64,000 nt of DNA, from the NCBI GenBank assembly GCA_959602045.1, contig CAUGRT010000003.1:1-64000 (forward strand), given 5' to 3'. A program made the position numbers and the translations under genes. The notes below the pieces were generated by a model. The model did no database searches. It was not told the DNA's origin and worked only from the letters and a program-made list of their open reading frames with translations. Within the stretch, counting starts at the first letter, position 1. Every line of letters begins with the position of its first letter. This document shows, piece by piece, positions 32,765 through 41,110 of this stretch. This DNA is from an uncultured Clostridia bacterium (lineage in GTDB: Bacteria > Bacillota > Clostridia > UBA1381).

Positions 32765-34918
32765 ATGAACACTGAAAATCTTGTGGGTACTACCCTGGGC
32801 GGAAGATATGAAATACTTGAAAAAATCGGCAGCGGAGGTATGGCGAGCGTTTTTAAAGCAAAGGATACCTTGCTGAACCGTTATGTGGCAATCAAAATTC
32901 TGCGTGACGCATTGGAGGGCGAGGAACAGGTTGTTTCAAACTTCATTAAAGAAGCGCAGTCGTCGGCATCACTTTCGCACAACAATGTTGTGTCTGTTTT
33001 TGATGTAGGCGAGGATCAGGGTATCAATTATATGGTTATGGAGCTTGTGGACGGTATTACCTTAAAGGAATACATAAAGGAAAACGGTGCGCTCCCCTGG
33101 CAGGAGGCGTGCGACTATGCTATTCAGATTGCACAAGGCATCGGCGAGGCTCATTCCAGAAATATCATTCATCGGGATATTAAGCCGCAGAATATTATTA
33201 TGACCGCGGATAAAACATTAAAGGTAACGGATTTCGGCATTGCAAGAGCAATTGCGGCAGATACAACCATTGTCGGCGGAACGGCACTCGGTTCGGTGCA
33301 TTATATTTCACCGGAGCAGGCGCGCGGCGGCTTTACGGATGCGCGGAGTGATATTTATTCGTTGGGAATTGTTTTGTATGAGATGCTGACAGGAAAGGTT
33401 CCTTTTGATGGGGACACACCGGTTTCGGTGGCGTTAATGCATCTTGAAAAAGAGCCGGTCAATGTCAAGTGTGTTAATATGGCGATTCCGACGGATTTGG
33501 CGTATGTCGTTATGAAAGCGATTGCAAAAGAGCAAAGCGCGAGATACCAAAACGTGAATGAGATGTTAGACGATCTGCATGCCGTATTGGCAGAAGAACC
33601 GCTTCCGTCAAGGGAGGGAGCGGAACTAAGAGGAGTCGTATCGCCGCGTTCGGATGAGATGTTTGATACGGAGGATTCGGTATATGACGATCCGGATTTG
33701 GATTCCGATGAGGAGGATATGCCGGAGGAGGAAACGGGCGGACGAAATAAAAAACGGAAAAAGGTCAGAAAACAAAAGACCGCCGCTCAGAAAAAAGAGG
33801 ACAGACTTGCTGTTTTACTGGCTTTGGGAACCGTTGTGGCAATTTTGTTGATTGCTTTCGGCGCTTATAAGATTATCAATGGAACAAAAGGTTCAACCGT
33901 TCCGGATTTGACGAATATGACGGTAGAGGAAGCAACGCAGGCATTGCAAAAGCTGGAATTGAAGGTCGCGGATGAAATGGAGTATTCCTTGTCGGATGAT
34001 ATTCAAGAGGGCAGAATTATTACCCAGGATCCGTTAAAGGGCGTTTTTGTTCCGAAAAATTCAGCGGTCAAGCTGGTTGTTTCGATCGGCTCGTCCGGAG
34101 GTAGTATTGCGGTTCCGAATGCAGTCGGCAAGAGTTTTGACGATGCTATTTCACAGATTATGGCGGCAGGACTGACTTATCGGGTCATTGAGGATCCTTC
34201 TGAAACAGTAGAATCCGGGAAGATTATTCGCCAGATCCCGATGGCAGGTACAAAGCTGAATAAGAATGATATTGTAACACTGCACGTAAGTACGGGCAAG
34301 AGTGTAACCGCGACACAAATGCCGGCAACGGTGCAGAAAGTCGAGGTTCCGAGCGTAATCGGCATGGGGCGTGAACAGGCGGAATTGACGCTGAACAACA
34401 GCGGATTAAAGTTGGGAACGGTTACGAGAAAAGCGTCAAATGCTCCGGAGGGAACGATTATTTCACAAAGCCCGGAAAGTTCCAGAACAGCGGCAAAGGA
34501 TTCCTATGTAACCGTTGTATTTTCAAGCGGCAATGAGTCCAGTACCCAGACAACGGTGGATGAGGAACAGCAGCCGGAACAGGGAGAGCATACTGCAGCA
34601 CCTTCAACAGAGAACGGCAGAGAACCGGAAGTCCCGGCAGTGCCGGAGCCAACCAATGTTCCGGAACATGATATGACGGAGAATACAAGCGGCAACGGGG
34701 GCGGTGAGGTTTCGACAAAGACGTTTACGGTCAAGATTCCGGATAGTGCAAATGATACGGTGGATGTTGAAATCATAGCCAACGGTCAGACGGTTCATTC
34801 CGGAGTTCATTCCAAGAGCGAGGGATATGTATCGGTTGAGATTACCGGCAGCGGAACGGTTGATGTACAGGCATTGATAGACGGTGCGCTGGCGGCACAG
34901 AAAAAGATCACATTTTAG
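32765..34918 (+). CDS. prkC: PASTA-domain serine/threonine kinase (PrkC/Stk)
   Basis: 717-residue membrane kinase sensing muropeptides/wall state. Kinase domain 8-275: glycine loop GSGGMAS, VAIKIL lysine, catalytic loop HRDIKPQN, DFGIARA and activation segment GTALGSVHYISPEQA. A basic juxtamembrane region (KKRKKVRKQK) precedes one membrane helix (LAVLLALGTVVAILLIAFGA, about 360-380). Three PASTA modules outside the cell follow (about 390-455, 457-525, 530-597). Beyond them is an unusual tail: a Pro/Glu/Thr-rich linker and about 80 residues with beta-sandwich character (FTVKIPDSANDTVDVEIIAN). Confidence 0.95.
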   Translation: MNTENLVGTTLGGRYEILEKIGSGGMASVFKAKDTLLNRYVAIKILRDALEGEEQVVSNFIKEAQSSASLSHNNVVSVFDVGEDQGINYMVMELVDGITLKEYIKENGALPWQEACDYAIQIAQGIGEAHSRNIIHRDIKPQNIIMTADKTLKVTDFGIARAIAADTTIVGGTALGSVHYISPEQARGGFTDARSDIYSLGIVLYEMLTGKVPFDGDTPVSVALMHLEKEPVNVKCVNMAIPTDLAYVVMKAIAKEQSARYQNVNEMLDDLHAVLAEEPLPSREGAELRGVVSPRSDEMFDTEDSVYDDPDLDSDEEDMPEEETGGRNKKRKKVRKQKTAAQKKEDRLAVLLALGTVVAILLIAFGAYKIINGTKGSTVPDLTNMTVEEATQALQKLELKVADEMEYSLSDDIQEGRIITQDPLKGVFVPKNSAVKLVVSIGSSGGSIAVPNAVGKSFDDAISQIMAAGLTYRVIEDPSETVESGKIIRQIPMAGTKLNKNDIVTLHVSTGKSVTATQMPATVQKVEVPSVIGMGREQAELTLNNSGLKLGTVTRKASNAPEGTIISQSPESSRTAAKDSYVTVVFSSGNESSTQTTVDEEQQPEQGEHTAAPSTENGREPEVPAVPEPTNVPEHDMTENTSGNGGGEVSTKTFTVKIPDSANDTVDVEIIANGQTVHSGVHSKSEGYVSVEITGSGTVDVQALIDGALAAQKKITF

Positions 34919-34963
34919 TTTCTGACATCGTTTTGAACGGTGAAGCATTGGACGGAAAAAAGT

Positions 34964-35830
34964 ATGAATGGAATAATAACAAAAGGAATCGGCGGATTTT
35001 ATTACGTTCGCGCCGAGGATGGTTTGGAATATGAATGCAGAGCGCGCGGGATTTTTCGCAAAGAGCGGATCACGCCGATGATCGGGGATCATGTTGCGAT
35101 TGACTGCGAGGAAAACGGCAAAGGCTCGGTAGTGAAAATCTACGATCGCAGCTCTGTGTTGATTCGGCCGCCGGTGGCAAATATTGATCAGATGATTTTG
35201 GTGATTGCGGCGGCTTCACCCGACCCGAATATTTTTCTGATTGATAAAATGTTGATTAATGCGGAGATTAGCGGAATTCAGCCGATTTTGTGCATTAATA
35301 AATCGGATTTGGAGAATCGGGAGGATTTGGCAGACATTTATTCAAAAGCCGGCTATACGGTTCTGATCACCTCGGCGGAAGATGAAGTTGGAGTGGACGA
35401 GCTGCACGATGTTTTGAAAAATCGCGTTACGGCGTTTGCCGGTCTGAGCGGTGTGGGAAAATCCAGTCTTTTGCAGCTGATTACCGATCAGAATCTTGAA
35501 ACCGGTGCAATCAGTGAAAAGATTAGCCGCGGCAAGCATACGACAAGACATGTGGAGCTTTTCGAACTGCTGGAGGGCGGTTTTGTATTGGACACTCCGG
35601 GGTTTAGCTCGCTTGAAATTGAGGGAGTCCATGCGGAGGATTTGTGGCGGTATTTTCCTGAAATGGCAAATACAGAGGGACAGTGCCGTTTTCGCGGCTG
35701 CTCACATATCAATGAGCCGGACTGCGCGGTGAAAGCTTTGTTGAATAGCGGTCAGTTGGCGCAATCCCGATATGAAAGCTATAAGGAAATTTATAATAAA
35801 TTGAAATTGGTTAAGGAATGGCAAAAGTAG
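34964..35830 (+). CDS. rsgA: Ribosome small-subunit-dependent GTPase RsgA
   Basis: 288-residue circularly permuted GTPase assisting late 30S maturation. OB domain 1-70, then G4 NKSDLENR before G1 GLSGVGKSSLLQL and G3 DTPGFS (the permuted order), and a C-terminal zinc site CRFRGCSH...CAV. A GTG at 34940 in frame lacks a ribosome binding site; ATG 34964 fits the family N-terminus MNGIITKGIGGFYYV. It is in the conserved place after prkC. Confidence 0.95.
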   Translation: MNGIITKGIGGFYYVRAEDGLEYECRARGIFRKERITPMIGDHVAIDCEENGKGSVVKIYDRSSVLIRPPVANIDQMILVIAAASPDPNIFLIDKMLINAEISGIQPILCINKSDLENREDLADIYSKAGYTVLITSAEDEVGVDELHDVLKNRVTAFAGLSGVGKSSLLQLITDQNLETGAISEKISRGKHTTRHVELFELLEGGFVLDTPGFSSLEIEGVHAEDLWRYFPEMANTEGQCRFRGCSHINEPDCAVKALLNSGQLAQSRYESYKEIYNKLKLVKEWQK

Positions 35831-35877
35831 GATTTGACTTTTGGGACTTTTTTTGATGATAAAAACGGAGGATTGTT

Positions 35878-36507
35878 ATGATATTATCACCATCAATTTT
35901 GGCGGCGGATTTTGGAATTTTGGCAGAACAGGTACACGAGGCGGAAAACGCGGGTGCGCAGTGGCTGCATTTGGATGTGATGGACGGGCATTTTGTACCG
36001 AACATCAGCTTTGCAATGCCGGTTATCAAATCCCTTCGAAAATACACAAATATCTTTTTTGACGTACATTTAATGATTGAGAATCCGGAGAAGTACATAA
36101 AGGCATTTGCGGATTCCGGAGCGGATGGAATCACGATTCACGCAGAAGCAACCGAGGATATTCCGGGATGTATCCGTCTGATTCGGGAGTGCGGATGTGT
36201 TCCGGCATTGGCGATTAATCCGGATACGCCGATTGAAGCGGTTACGCCGTATTTGCAGGATGTTGAAATGGTACTGTGTATGACGGTTTTTCCGGGGTAT
36301 GGCGGACAGAAATATATTCCGGAAGTGGAAGAAAAACTACACAAGCTGCGCAGTATGGTTGGACCGGATTTTCATATCCAGGTGGACGGCGGCGTGTATG
36401 CTGAAAAAGTGGATTCACCGCTGGCTGCCGGAGCGGATGTTATTGTGGCAGGGACTGCGATTTTTAATGATGATATTGCAGGCTCGGTCAAGAGGATTAT
36501 GCGGTGA
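35878..36507 (+). CDS. rpe: Ribulose-phosphate 3-epimerase
   Basis: 209-residue TIM-barrel enzyme of the pentose phosphate pathway interconverting ribulose 5-phosphate and xylulose 5-phosphate. SPSILAADFGIL, HLDVMDGHFVPNISFAMP (metal His and catalytic Asp), DVHLMIENPE, TVFPGYGGQKYIP and VDGGVYAEK are all typical. RBS CGGAGGA. Its stop overlaps the thiN start. Confidence 0.97.
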   Translation: MILSPSILAADFGILAEQVHEAENAGAQWLHLDVMDGHFVPNISFAMPVIKSLRKYTNIFFDVHLMIENPEKYIKAFADSGADGITIHAEATEDIPGCIRLIRECGCVPALAINPDTPIEAVTPYLQDVEMVLCMTVFPGYGGQKYIPEVEEKLHKLRSMVGPDFHIQVDGGVYAEKVDSPLAAGADVIVAGTAIFNDDIAGSVKRIMR

Positions 36508-37115
36508 GAGCGGTTATTATCGGGAATGGCGATATTGTTGATTACGAGAGAATCCAGAGCTTTTTGCGACCGGAGGATTTTATCATTTGTGCCGATGGCG
36601 GTATGCGCCATGCAATGCGGATGGGGCTGACCCCGGAGGTACTGTTAGGGGATTTTGACAGTATTTCAACGGGAGAAAAGGCGGCGGCAAAGGTGATCGA
36701 ATATCCGACAAGAAAGGATTTTACCGACGGCGAGCTGTGTGTGGATTATGCGGTGAAAAACGGCTTTTCGGAAATTTTGCTGCTTGGCATGACAGGGACG
36801 CGGTTGGATCATACGATCAATAATATTTTGTTGTTATTTCGCTGCCCGAATGGGTGCTTGATTGACGAGCATAATGAGATTTATGCGATCAGCGATAGGC
36901 TGCGGATTCAAAATCGGTGCGGAAAGACGCTTTCGATTCTTCCGGTTTACGGAAATCTGGAGGGAATTACCACAACGGGTCTGGAATATGCGCTGAATCG
37001 GGGAACATTGTTTTTCGGTACAACGCGCGGTAACAGCAATGTTATTGTTGCTGACGATGCGGAGATTGGTGTAGAAAACGGCAAGGGGATTGTGATCATC
37101 GGAAATGGAGAATAA
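36504..37115 (+). CDS. thiN: Thiamine pyrophosphokinase
   Basis: 203-residue enzyme making thiamine diphosphate from thiamine and ATP. CADGGMRHAMRMGLTPEVLLGDFDS is the catalytic acidic block, PTRKDFTDGELCVDYA and LLGMTGTRLDHTINNI follow the family order, and the C-terminal domain is present. GTG start in a GTGA overlap with rpe; last member of the prkC-rsgA-rpe-thiN series, and it overlaps the next gene by 11 bases. Confidence 0.95.
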   Translation: MRAVIIGNGDIVDYERIQSFLRPEDFIICADGGMRHAMRMGLTPEVLLGDFDSISTGEKAAAKVIEYPTRKDFTDGELCVDYAVKNGFSEILLLGMTGTRLDHTINNILLLFRCPNGCLIDEHNEIYAISDRLRIQNRCGKTLSILPVYGNLEGITTTGLEYALNRGTLFFGTTRGNSNVIVADDAEIGVENGKGIVIIGNGE

Positions 37116-38247
37116 ATTGATATATTTAGATAATGCGGCAACGACAAAGCCTTGCCCGGAGGCGGTGCAGGCGTGGATGGAAACAGCGGAAGTGTTTGGC
37201 AATCCATCCTCCTTACATGGCTTGGGTTTGCAAGCGGAAAAACTGATTCAGTCGGCAGGCGATGCGATTGCGGTAAAATTAGGTGTGGAACGGAAAAATA
37301 TATACTTTACCTCAGGCGGTACGGAGGCAAATAATACAGCGGTATTCGGAACGGCATACGGACACCGGAAACTGGGGCGGCAGATCATTACAACGGCAAT
37401 CGAGCATCCGTCTGTATTGGAATGTTTTAAGAAATTGGAAGAGGACGGATTTGATGTGCAGTATCTTCAGCCGGAATCGGACGGGCGGATTTTGCCGGAG
37501 AAATTGGCGGCGCTTTTGACGGAGGATACCACATTGGTAAGCGTGATGCATGTCAATAATGAAACCGGTGCGATTCAGCCAGTTTCCGAATTAAAGGCGC
37601 TGATGCGCAAACAGTCGCCGAAAGCGTTGTTGCATTGTGATTGCGTGCAGTCTTTCGGCAAGCTGCCGGTTGAACCGAAAAAATGGGGTGCGGATTTAAT
37701 TAGTATTTCTGCCCATAAGATTCATGGCTTTAAGGGAACGGGCGCACTTTATGTAAAAGACGGTGTGCATATCCGCCCTTTGATTTACGGCGGAGAACAG
37801 CAAAAGGAATTTCGTCCGGGTACGGAGAATATCGGGGGGATTGCGGCGTTTGGTGCGGCAATAAAGGCGTACTCTTATCAGGATGACCGAATGCAGGAAT
37901 TTAGAAAACGCTTTGCGGAAAGAATTATGGCAGAGCTGGAGGATGTTGTATTGAACGGTTCTGCAACCGATCAATCCGGTTCGGTACTGAATCTTTCGTT
38001 TTGCGGCATTAAGGCGGAGATTCTATTACATGCGCTTGAAGCAAAGGGGATTTATGTATCAACCGGTTCGGCATGTTCTTCACATAAGCCGTCCCCCTCA
38101 CATGTTTTAGCCGCAATGGGGAAAACGGCAAAGGAGATTACAGGTGCGGTGCGGTTCAGCTTTTCAAGACCTTTAACCGCTGAGGAAGAGGACTATGCCG
38201 TAAAAACTGTTGTTTCCGAGGTGCGGACAATTCGAAAATATATTTGA
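37105..38247 (+). CDS. Cysteine desulfurase (NifS/IscS family) paired with thiI
   Basis: 380-residue PLP enzyme releasing sulfur from cysteine as a bound persulfide. YLDNAATTKPCPEAV at the N-terminus, SISAHKIHGFKGTGALY with the PLP lysine, RPGTENIGG, and the extended catalytic loop STGSACSSHK with the active cysteine assign it to the group I (IscS/NifS) branch. No iscU follows; thiI is 75 bases downstream. In Bacillus the NifZ-ThiI pair makes 4-thiouridine in tRNA, and this gene is probably the counterpart. Its start is inside the thiN 3' end. Confidence 0.93.
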   Translation: MENKLIYLDNAATTKPCPEAVQAWMETAEVFGNPSSLHGLGLQAEKLIQSAGDAIAVKLGVERKNIYFTSGGTEANNTAVFGTAYGHRKLGRQIITTAIEHPSVLECFKKLEEDGFDVQYLQPESDGRILPEKLAALLTEDTTLVSVMHVNNETGAIQPVSELKALMRKQSPKALLHCDCVQSFGKLPVEPKKWGADLISISAHKIHGFKGTGALYVKDGVHIRPLIYGGEQQKEFRPGTENIGGIAAFGAAIKAYSYQDDRMQEFRKRFAERIMAELEDVVLNGSATDQSGSVLNLSFCGIKAEILLHALEAKGIYVSTGSACSSHKPSPSHVLAAMGKTAKEITGAVRFSFSRPLTAEEEDYAVKTVVSEVRTIRKYI

Positions 38248-38322
38248 TAATTGAAAGCAGCTGAAAAATCATATTGCTGAAATTTTGCGAATCACTTAAA
38301 AATATAGGAATGGGAGAATATC

Positions 38323-39501
38323 ATGAAAGAAATATTGTTGGCAAAATACGGAGAAATCATTTTAAAGGGCGGAAATCGTCCGCGGTTTGAAAGTATCTTA
38401 ATGAATAATATTGTGAATGCCATCCGGAATGTAACGAAAATTAAAGCAAGACTTTCTCAGGCAACGATTTATGTTGAGGTTTTTGATGAGGAAAAGATTG
38501 ATTTGGTTCTGGAACGGATGAGCAAGATTTTCGGAATCGTTTCGATTGTCAAGGCGGCGGTGTGCGAAAAGAATATCGAGGCTATTGAACAGACAGCAAA
38601 GACTTATTTAAAGAAGGATTTGACGCCGGGGACAAGGTTCAAGGTGGAATCCAAGCGTTCGGATAAGAATTTTCCGTTCAATTCCATTGAGCTTAGTCAA
38701 GAAGTCGGCGGCTTTTTGCATGATGAATTTCCGGAACTGGTGGTGGATGTTCATGAGCCGCAGGCGACGGTGAAAGTGGAAATCCGTGAGGATGCCGCGT
38801 ATGTTTACTGTGATGAAAATAAAGTCAAGGGGCAGGGCGGAATGCCGATCGGAACAGGTTCCAGAGCAACCTTACTGCTTTCCGGGGGGATCGACAGCCC
38901 GGTTGCGGGACATATGATCGCAAAACGCGGCGTGGAAATCAATGTGGTTAATTTCTTTTCATTTCCGTATACCTCGGAACGGGCAAAGGAAAAGGTGATT
39001 GAGTTAGCGTCCATTATTGCGCGGTATACCTCGAAAATCAATCTGTATATTGTGCCGTTTACCGAGATTCAGCTTCAGATTCGGGAGCATTGCCCGGAGG
39101 AGCATATGACACTGCTGATGCGTCGGTTTATGATGCGAATTTCAGAACGGATTGCAAGGCAGACAAAATCCTTAGCGCTGATTACCGGTGAGAGTGTGGG
39201 ACAGGTGGCTTCTCAAACGCTGGCGGCACTGGACGTTACCAATGCGGTCATTGATATGCCGGTGCTTCAGCCGCTCATCGGAATGGACAAAATAGAAGTC
39301 ATTGACCGTTCGCGTGAAATCGGAACTTTTGAAACATCCATCTTACCCTATGAGGATTGCTGCACTGTCTTTACCCCGAAACACCCCACGGTGAACCCCA
39401 AACGTGCCAATATCGAAAAAAGTGAAGCACATCTGGATGTGGATAAGCTAATTGAGGAGGCTTTGGCAGGCGTGGAAAAGATCGAAGTCTTTCCTTCATA
39501 A
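38323..39501 (+). CDS. thiI: tRNA 4-thiouridine synthetase ThiI (short form)
   Basis: 392-residue protein: N-terminal ferredoxin-like part and THUMP domain (1-165) for tRNA binding, then a PP-loop adenylation domain with LLLSGGIDSPVAGHM. It ends shortly after EDCCTVFTPKHPT and lacks the C-terminal rhodanese domain of the E. coli protein, as in Bacillus, so sulfur should arrive directly from the adjacent cysteine desulfurase. It modifies U8 of tRNA; any role in thiazole synthesis is unlikely without the rhodanese domain. RBS GGGAGA. Confidence 0.95.
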   Translation: MKEILLAKYGEIILKGGNRPRFESILMNNIVNAIRNVTKIKARLSQATIYVEVFDEEKIDLVLERMSKIFGIVSIVKAAVCEKNIEAIEQTAKTYLKKDLTPGTRFKVESKRSDKNFPFNSIELSQEVGGFLHDEFPELVVDVHEPQATVKVEIREDAAYVYCDENKVKGQGGMPIGTGSRATLLLSGGIDSPVAGHMIAKRGVEINVVNFFSFPYTSERAKEKVIELASIIARYTSKINLYIVPFTEIQLQIREHCPEEHMTLLMRRFMMRISERIARQTKSLALITGESVGQVASQTLAALDVTNAVIDMPVLQPLIGMDKIEVIDRSREIGTFETSILPYEDCCTVFTPKHPTVNPKRANIEKSEAHLDVDKLIEEALAGVEKIEVFPS

Positions 39502-39519
39502 AAGAAAGAGGAATTGTAT

Positions 39520-39858
39520 ATGAATTATCAATCTATTCATTCAAAAAAGCCGTCCAAGCTGCGCAAGCTTTTGATTATTCTTGCGGTGATACTTGGATTG
39601 GTGCTGATTTTTTTGGCGTTGGTTGGCTTAATTGCCAGTTCCGATAGTGCGGAGAATCAGAATGTGTCGGCAACTGTTGCGGAAAATGTCAGCTTGAAGC
39701 AGGAGGTTGCAGATTTACAGCAGCAAATTGAACAGCTGCAAACTCAAATTGATAACCTAAACGGCGAATTGTCGGCGCGACCTACCATTGCACCGACACC
39801 GTACGTCCCGGCAGGAGGAATTGAACCTGCTCCAACAGCAACGGTAGTACCGAGATAA
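39520..39858 (+). CDS. Small single-span membrane protein with coiled coil
   Basis: 112 residues, family not recognised. A basic N-terminus (HSKKPSKLRK) leads into one membrane helix (LLIILAVILGLVLIFLALVGLI, about 18-39), then a short extracytoplasmic heptad region (LKQEVADLQQQIEQLQTQID) and a Pro/Thr-rich tail. The topology resembles FtsL/DivIC-like or septum-associated small proteins, but no family motif supports that. ATG 39520 follows AGAGGA by 7 bases. It is 18 bases after thiI and is closed by a strong terminator. Confidence 0.7.
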   Translation: MNYQSIHSKKPSKLRKLLIILAVILGLVLIFLALVGLIASSDSAENQNVSATVAENVSLKQEVADLQQQIEQLQTQIDNLNGELSARPTIAPTPYVPAGGIEPAPTATVVPR

Positions 39859-39899
39859 AACAAAAAGTCATGCGAAACATCGCATGGCTTTTTGTTTTA
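39856..39899 (+). terminator. Intrinsic terminator ending the thiI transcript
   Basis: AAAACAAAAAGTCATGCG pairs with CGCATGGCTTTTTGTTTT (about 17 bp with one bulge) around AAACAT, closing the long plus-strand block. Confidence 0.9.
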
Positions 39900-39921
39900 T
39901 GAGGATTATTGCCATAAAATA

Positions 39922-40016
39922 ACTTTTGTGAAGCAAAAGTGTCCAATAGCGAGTTCCGCGCAACGTGCGGATGTTTGAGCTGTAAGCTTTTGATTAAACT
40001 TTTCACCGAAAAGTTT
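39922..40016 (+). repeat. Dispersed palindromic element, copy 8 (divergent arms)
   Basis: Centre AGCGAGTTCCGCGCAACGTG then CGGATGTTTGAGCTG (39947-39982). In place of one enclosing stem it is flanked by two local hairpins, ACTTTT/AAAAGT (39922-39940) and AAACTTTTC/GAAAAGTTT (39996-40016), whose arms can also pair with each other. Confidence 0.7.
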
Positions 40017-40029
40017 ATGCGTGGGTGTC

Positions 40030-40115
40030 AAGAGGGGGCTCGCATTAACCCCCTCTTGCGCCAACAGAACAGCTGATGTAGAAATCAGCCGTACGAGGGG
40101 GCGGCGCACGCCCCC
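40030..40115 (+). other. Row of three GC-rich hairpins upstream of ctsR
   Basis: AAGAGGGGG/CCCCCTCTT (40030-40057), GCTGAT/ATCAGC (40072-40089) and GGGGGCG/CGCCCCC (40097-40115) are each perfect. The first and third are far more G/C-rich than the surroundings. Together with element copy 8 they fill 200 bases of the 400-base gap between the thiI transcript and the ctsR promoter. Function unknown. Confidence 0.6.
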
Positions 40116-40178
40116 TTACCATAATAAAAAGCATTTGGATATTCATAAAAAGTTCATAAAATGAATACAATTTTTTCA

Positions 40179-40206
40179 TTGACAAATCCGCAAAAACGTG
40201 TATAAT
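40179..40206 (+). promoter_or_regulatory. SigA promoter of the ctsR operon
   Basis: TTGACA (40179-40184), 16-base spacer, TATAAT (40201-40206). Both hexamers are consensus. The CtsR operator lies just downstream. Confidence 0.9.
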
Positions 40207-40225
40207 ATAACTTGTAAAAAAGAAA

Positions 40226-40242
40226 GGTCAAAGAAAGTCAAA
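40226..40242 (+). promoter_or_regulatory. CtsR operator
   Basis: GGTCAAAGAAAGTCAAA matches the CtsR heptad direct repeat consensus (RGTCAAANANRGTCAAA) at every defined base. It begins about 13 bases after the predicted transcription start, so bound CtsR would block the polymerase; the operon is autoregulated and released on heat or protein stress. Confidence 0.93.
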
Positions 40243-40266
40243 GACAAAAAAGAAGGTGATTATCAA

Positions 40267-40704
40267 ATGGGGATGAGTGATAAAATCGAGGCTTTCATCA
40301 ATGAGCTGATGAAAGACGATGATGATTGGATTGAATTAAAGCGAAACGAGCTTGCGGGAGTTTTCCACTGTGTTCCGTCTCAGATCAATTATGTTATTGC
40401 AACCCGGTTCAGTCCGGAGCGCGGATACATTGTAGAATCCAGACGGGGCGGAGGAGGATATTTAAGAATCAAGCGCGCGGAATCCGATTCATCGGTTCAT
40501 TCAGTCATTTGTGCAATCGGAAATACGCTGGATTATCCGAGAGCAAAATCTTATGTGCACAACCTGTTTGAATCCCATCGTATAGATCAAAAAACGGCAG
40601 GCTTAATTTTAAGTGCGGTATCCGATCAGGCGCTGTGCTTGAATCAGCCGGTCAAGGATGAGGTCAGAGCCTCAATTATGAAAAATATGTTGGCAACGCT
40701 ATAA
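40267..40704 (+). CDS. ctsR: Transcriptional repressor CtsR
   Basis: 145-residue repressor of class III heat-shock genes (clp genes). The winged-helix N-terminus includes NELAGVFHCVPSQINYVIATRF and the wing ESRRGGGGYLRI, whose glycine-rich tip senses temperature and whose arginines are McsB targets in Bacillus. The C-terminal helical domain mediates dimerisation and McsB control. The frame extends upstream past the promoter, so ATG 40267, with GAAGGTGAT before it, is the start. First gene of ctsR-mcsA-mcsB-clpC. Confidence 0.96.
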   Translation: MGMSDKIEAFINELMKDDDDWIELKRNELAGVFHCVPSQINYVIATRFSPERGYIVESRRGGGGYLRIKRAESDSSVHSVICAIGNTLDYPRAKSYVHNLFESHRIDQKTAGLILSAVSDQALCLNQPVKDEVRASIMKNMLATL

Positions 40705-40717
40705 GGAGGGCATGGTC

Positions 40718-41086
40718 ATGGACTTGTTTTCAGATTTATTTAATGATATATGGAACGACTTCGGGATGTTCAGTACATCGAATGTCATGAAAGAAGAAAA
40801 GCGGTGTCCGGGATGCGGACATACACTTTCGGATTTCAAGAGAACCGGCAGATTGGGATGCGGCGAATGTTATCAGACATTCCGTCCGGTAATGGAAGAA
40901 ACGCTTCGGCAGATTCATTCCAATTCCCATCACAGCGGAAAGATTCCGTCAAAGTCCGGCGGTGAATTAAAGAAGAAAAGGCAATTGGAAGCCTTAAAGG
41001 CGCAGCTTCAAGAGGCGGTCAGAAATGAGGATTACGAAACCGCTGCAAAGCTGCATAAGCAGATCCGGGAAATGGAAGGAAAATAG
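40718..41086 (+). CDS. mcsA: McsA-like activator of protein arginine kinase (short form)
   Basis: 122 residues against about 185 in Bacillus. One zinc site remains, CPGCGHTLSDFKRTGRLGCGECY, followed by the conserved GKIPSKSGG and a UVR domain (LQEAVRNEDYETAAKLHKQI). The N-terminal CxxC pair of the usual McsA is missing, and there is no room for it: the ctsR stop is 13 bases upstream. ATG 40718 is 7 bases after AGGAGGG (ATG 40712 abuts it). It should stimulate McsB and help target CtsR to ClpC. Confidence 0.9.
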   Translation: MDLFSDLFNDIWNDFGMFSTSNVMKEEKRCPGCGHTLSDFKRTGRLGCGECYQTFRPVMEETLRQIHSNSHHSGKIPSKSGGELKKKRQLEALKAQLQEAVRNEDYETAAKLHKQIREMEGK

Positions 41087-41110
41087 TTGCTGCGGAATGG
41101 AGAGATTAAA

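Noticed and set aside
40198..40266. Longer CtsR starting before the promoter
   Set aside because: The frame begins upstream of the -10 box and covers the operator; the family N-terminus and ribosome binding site fit ATG 40267.
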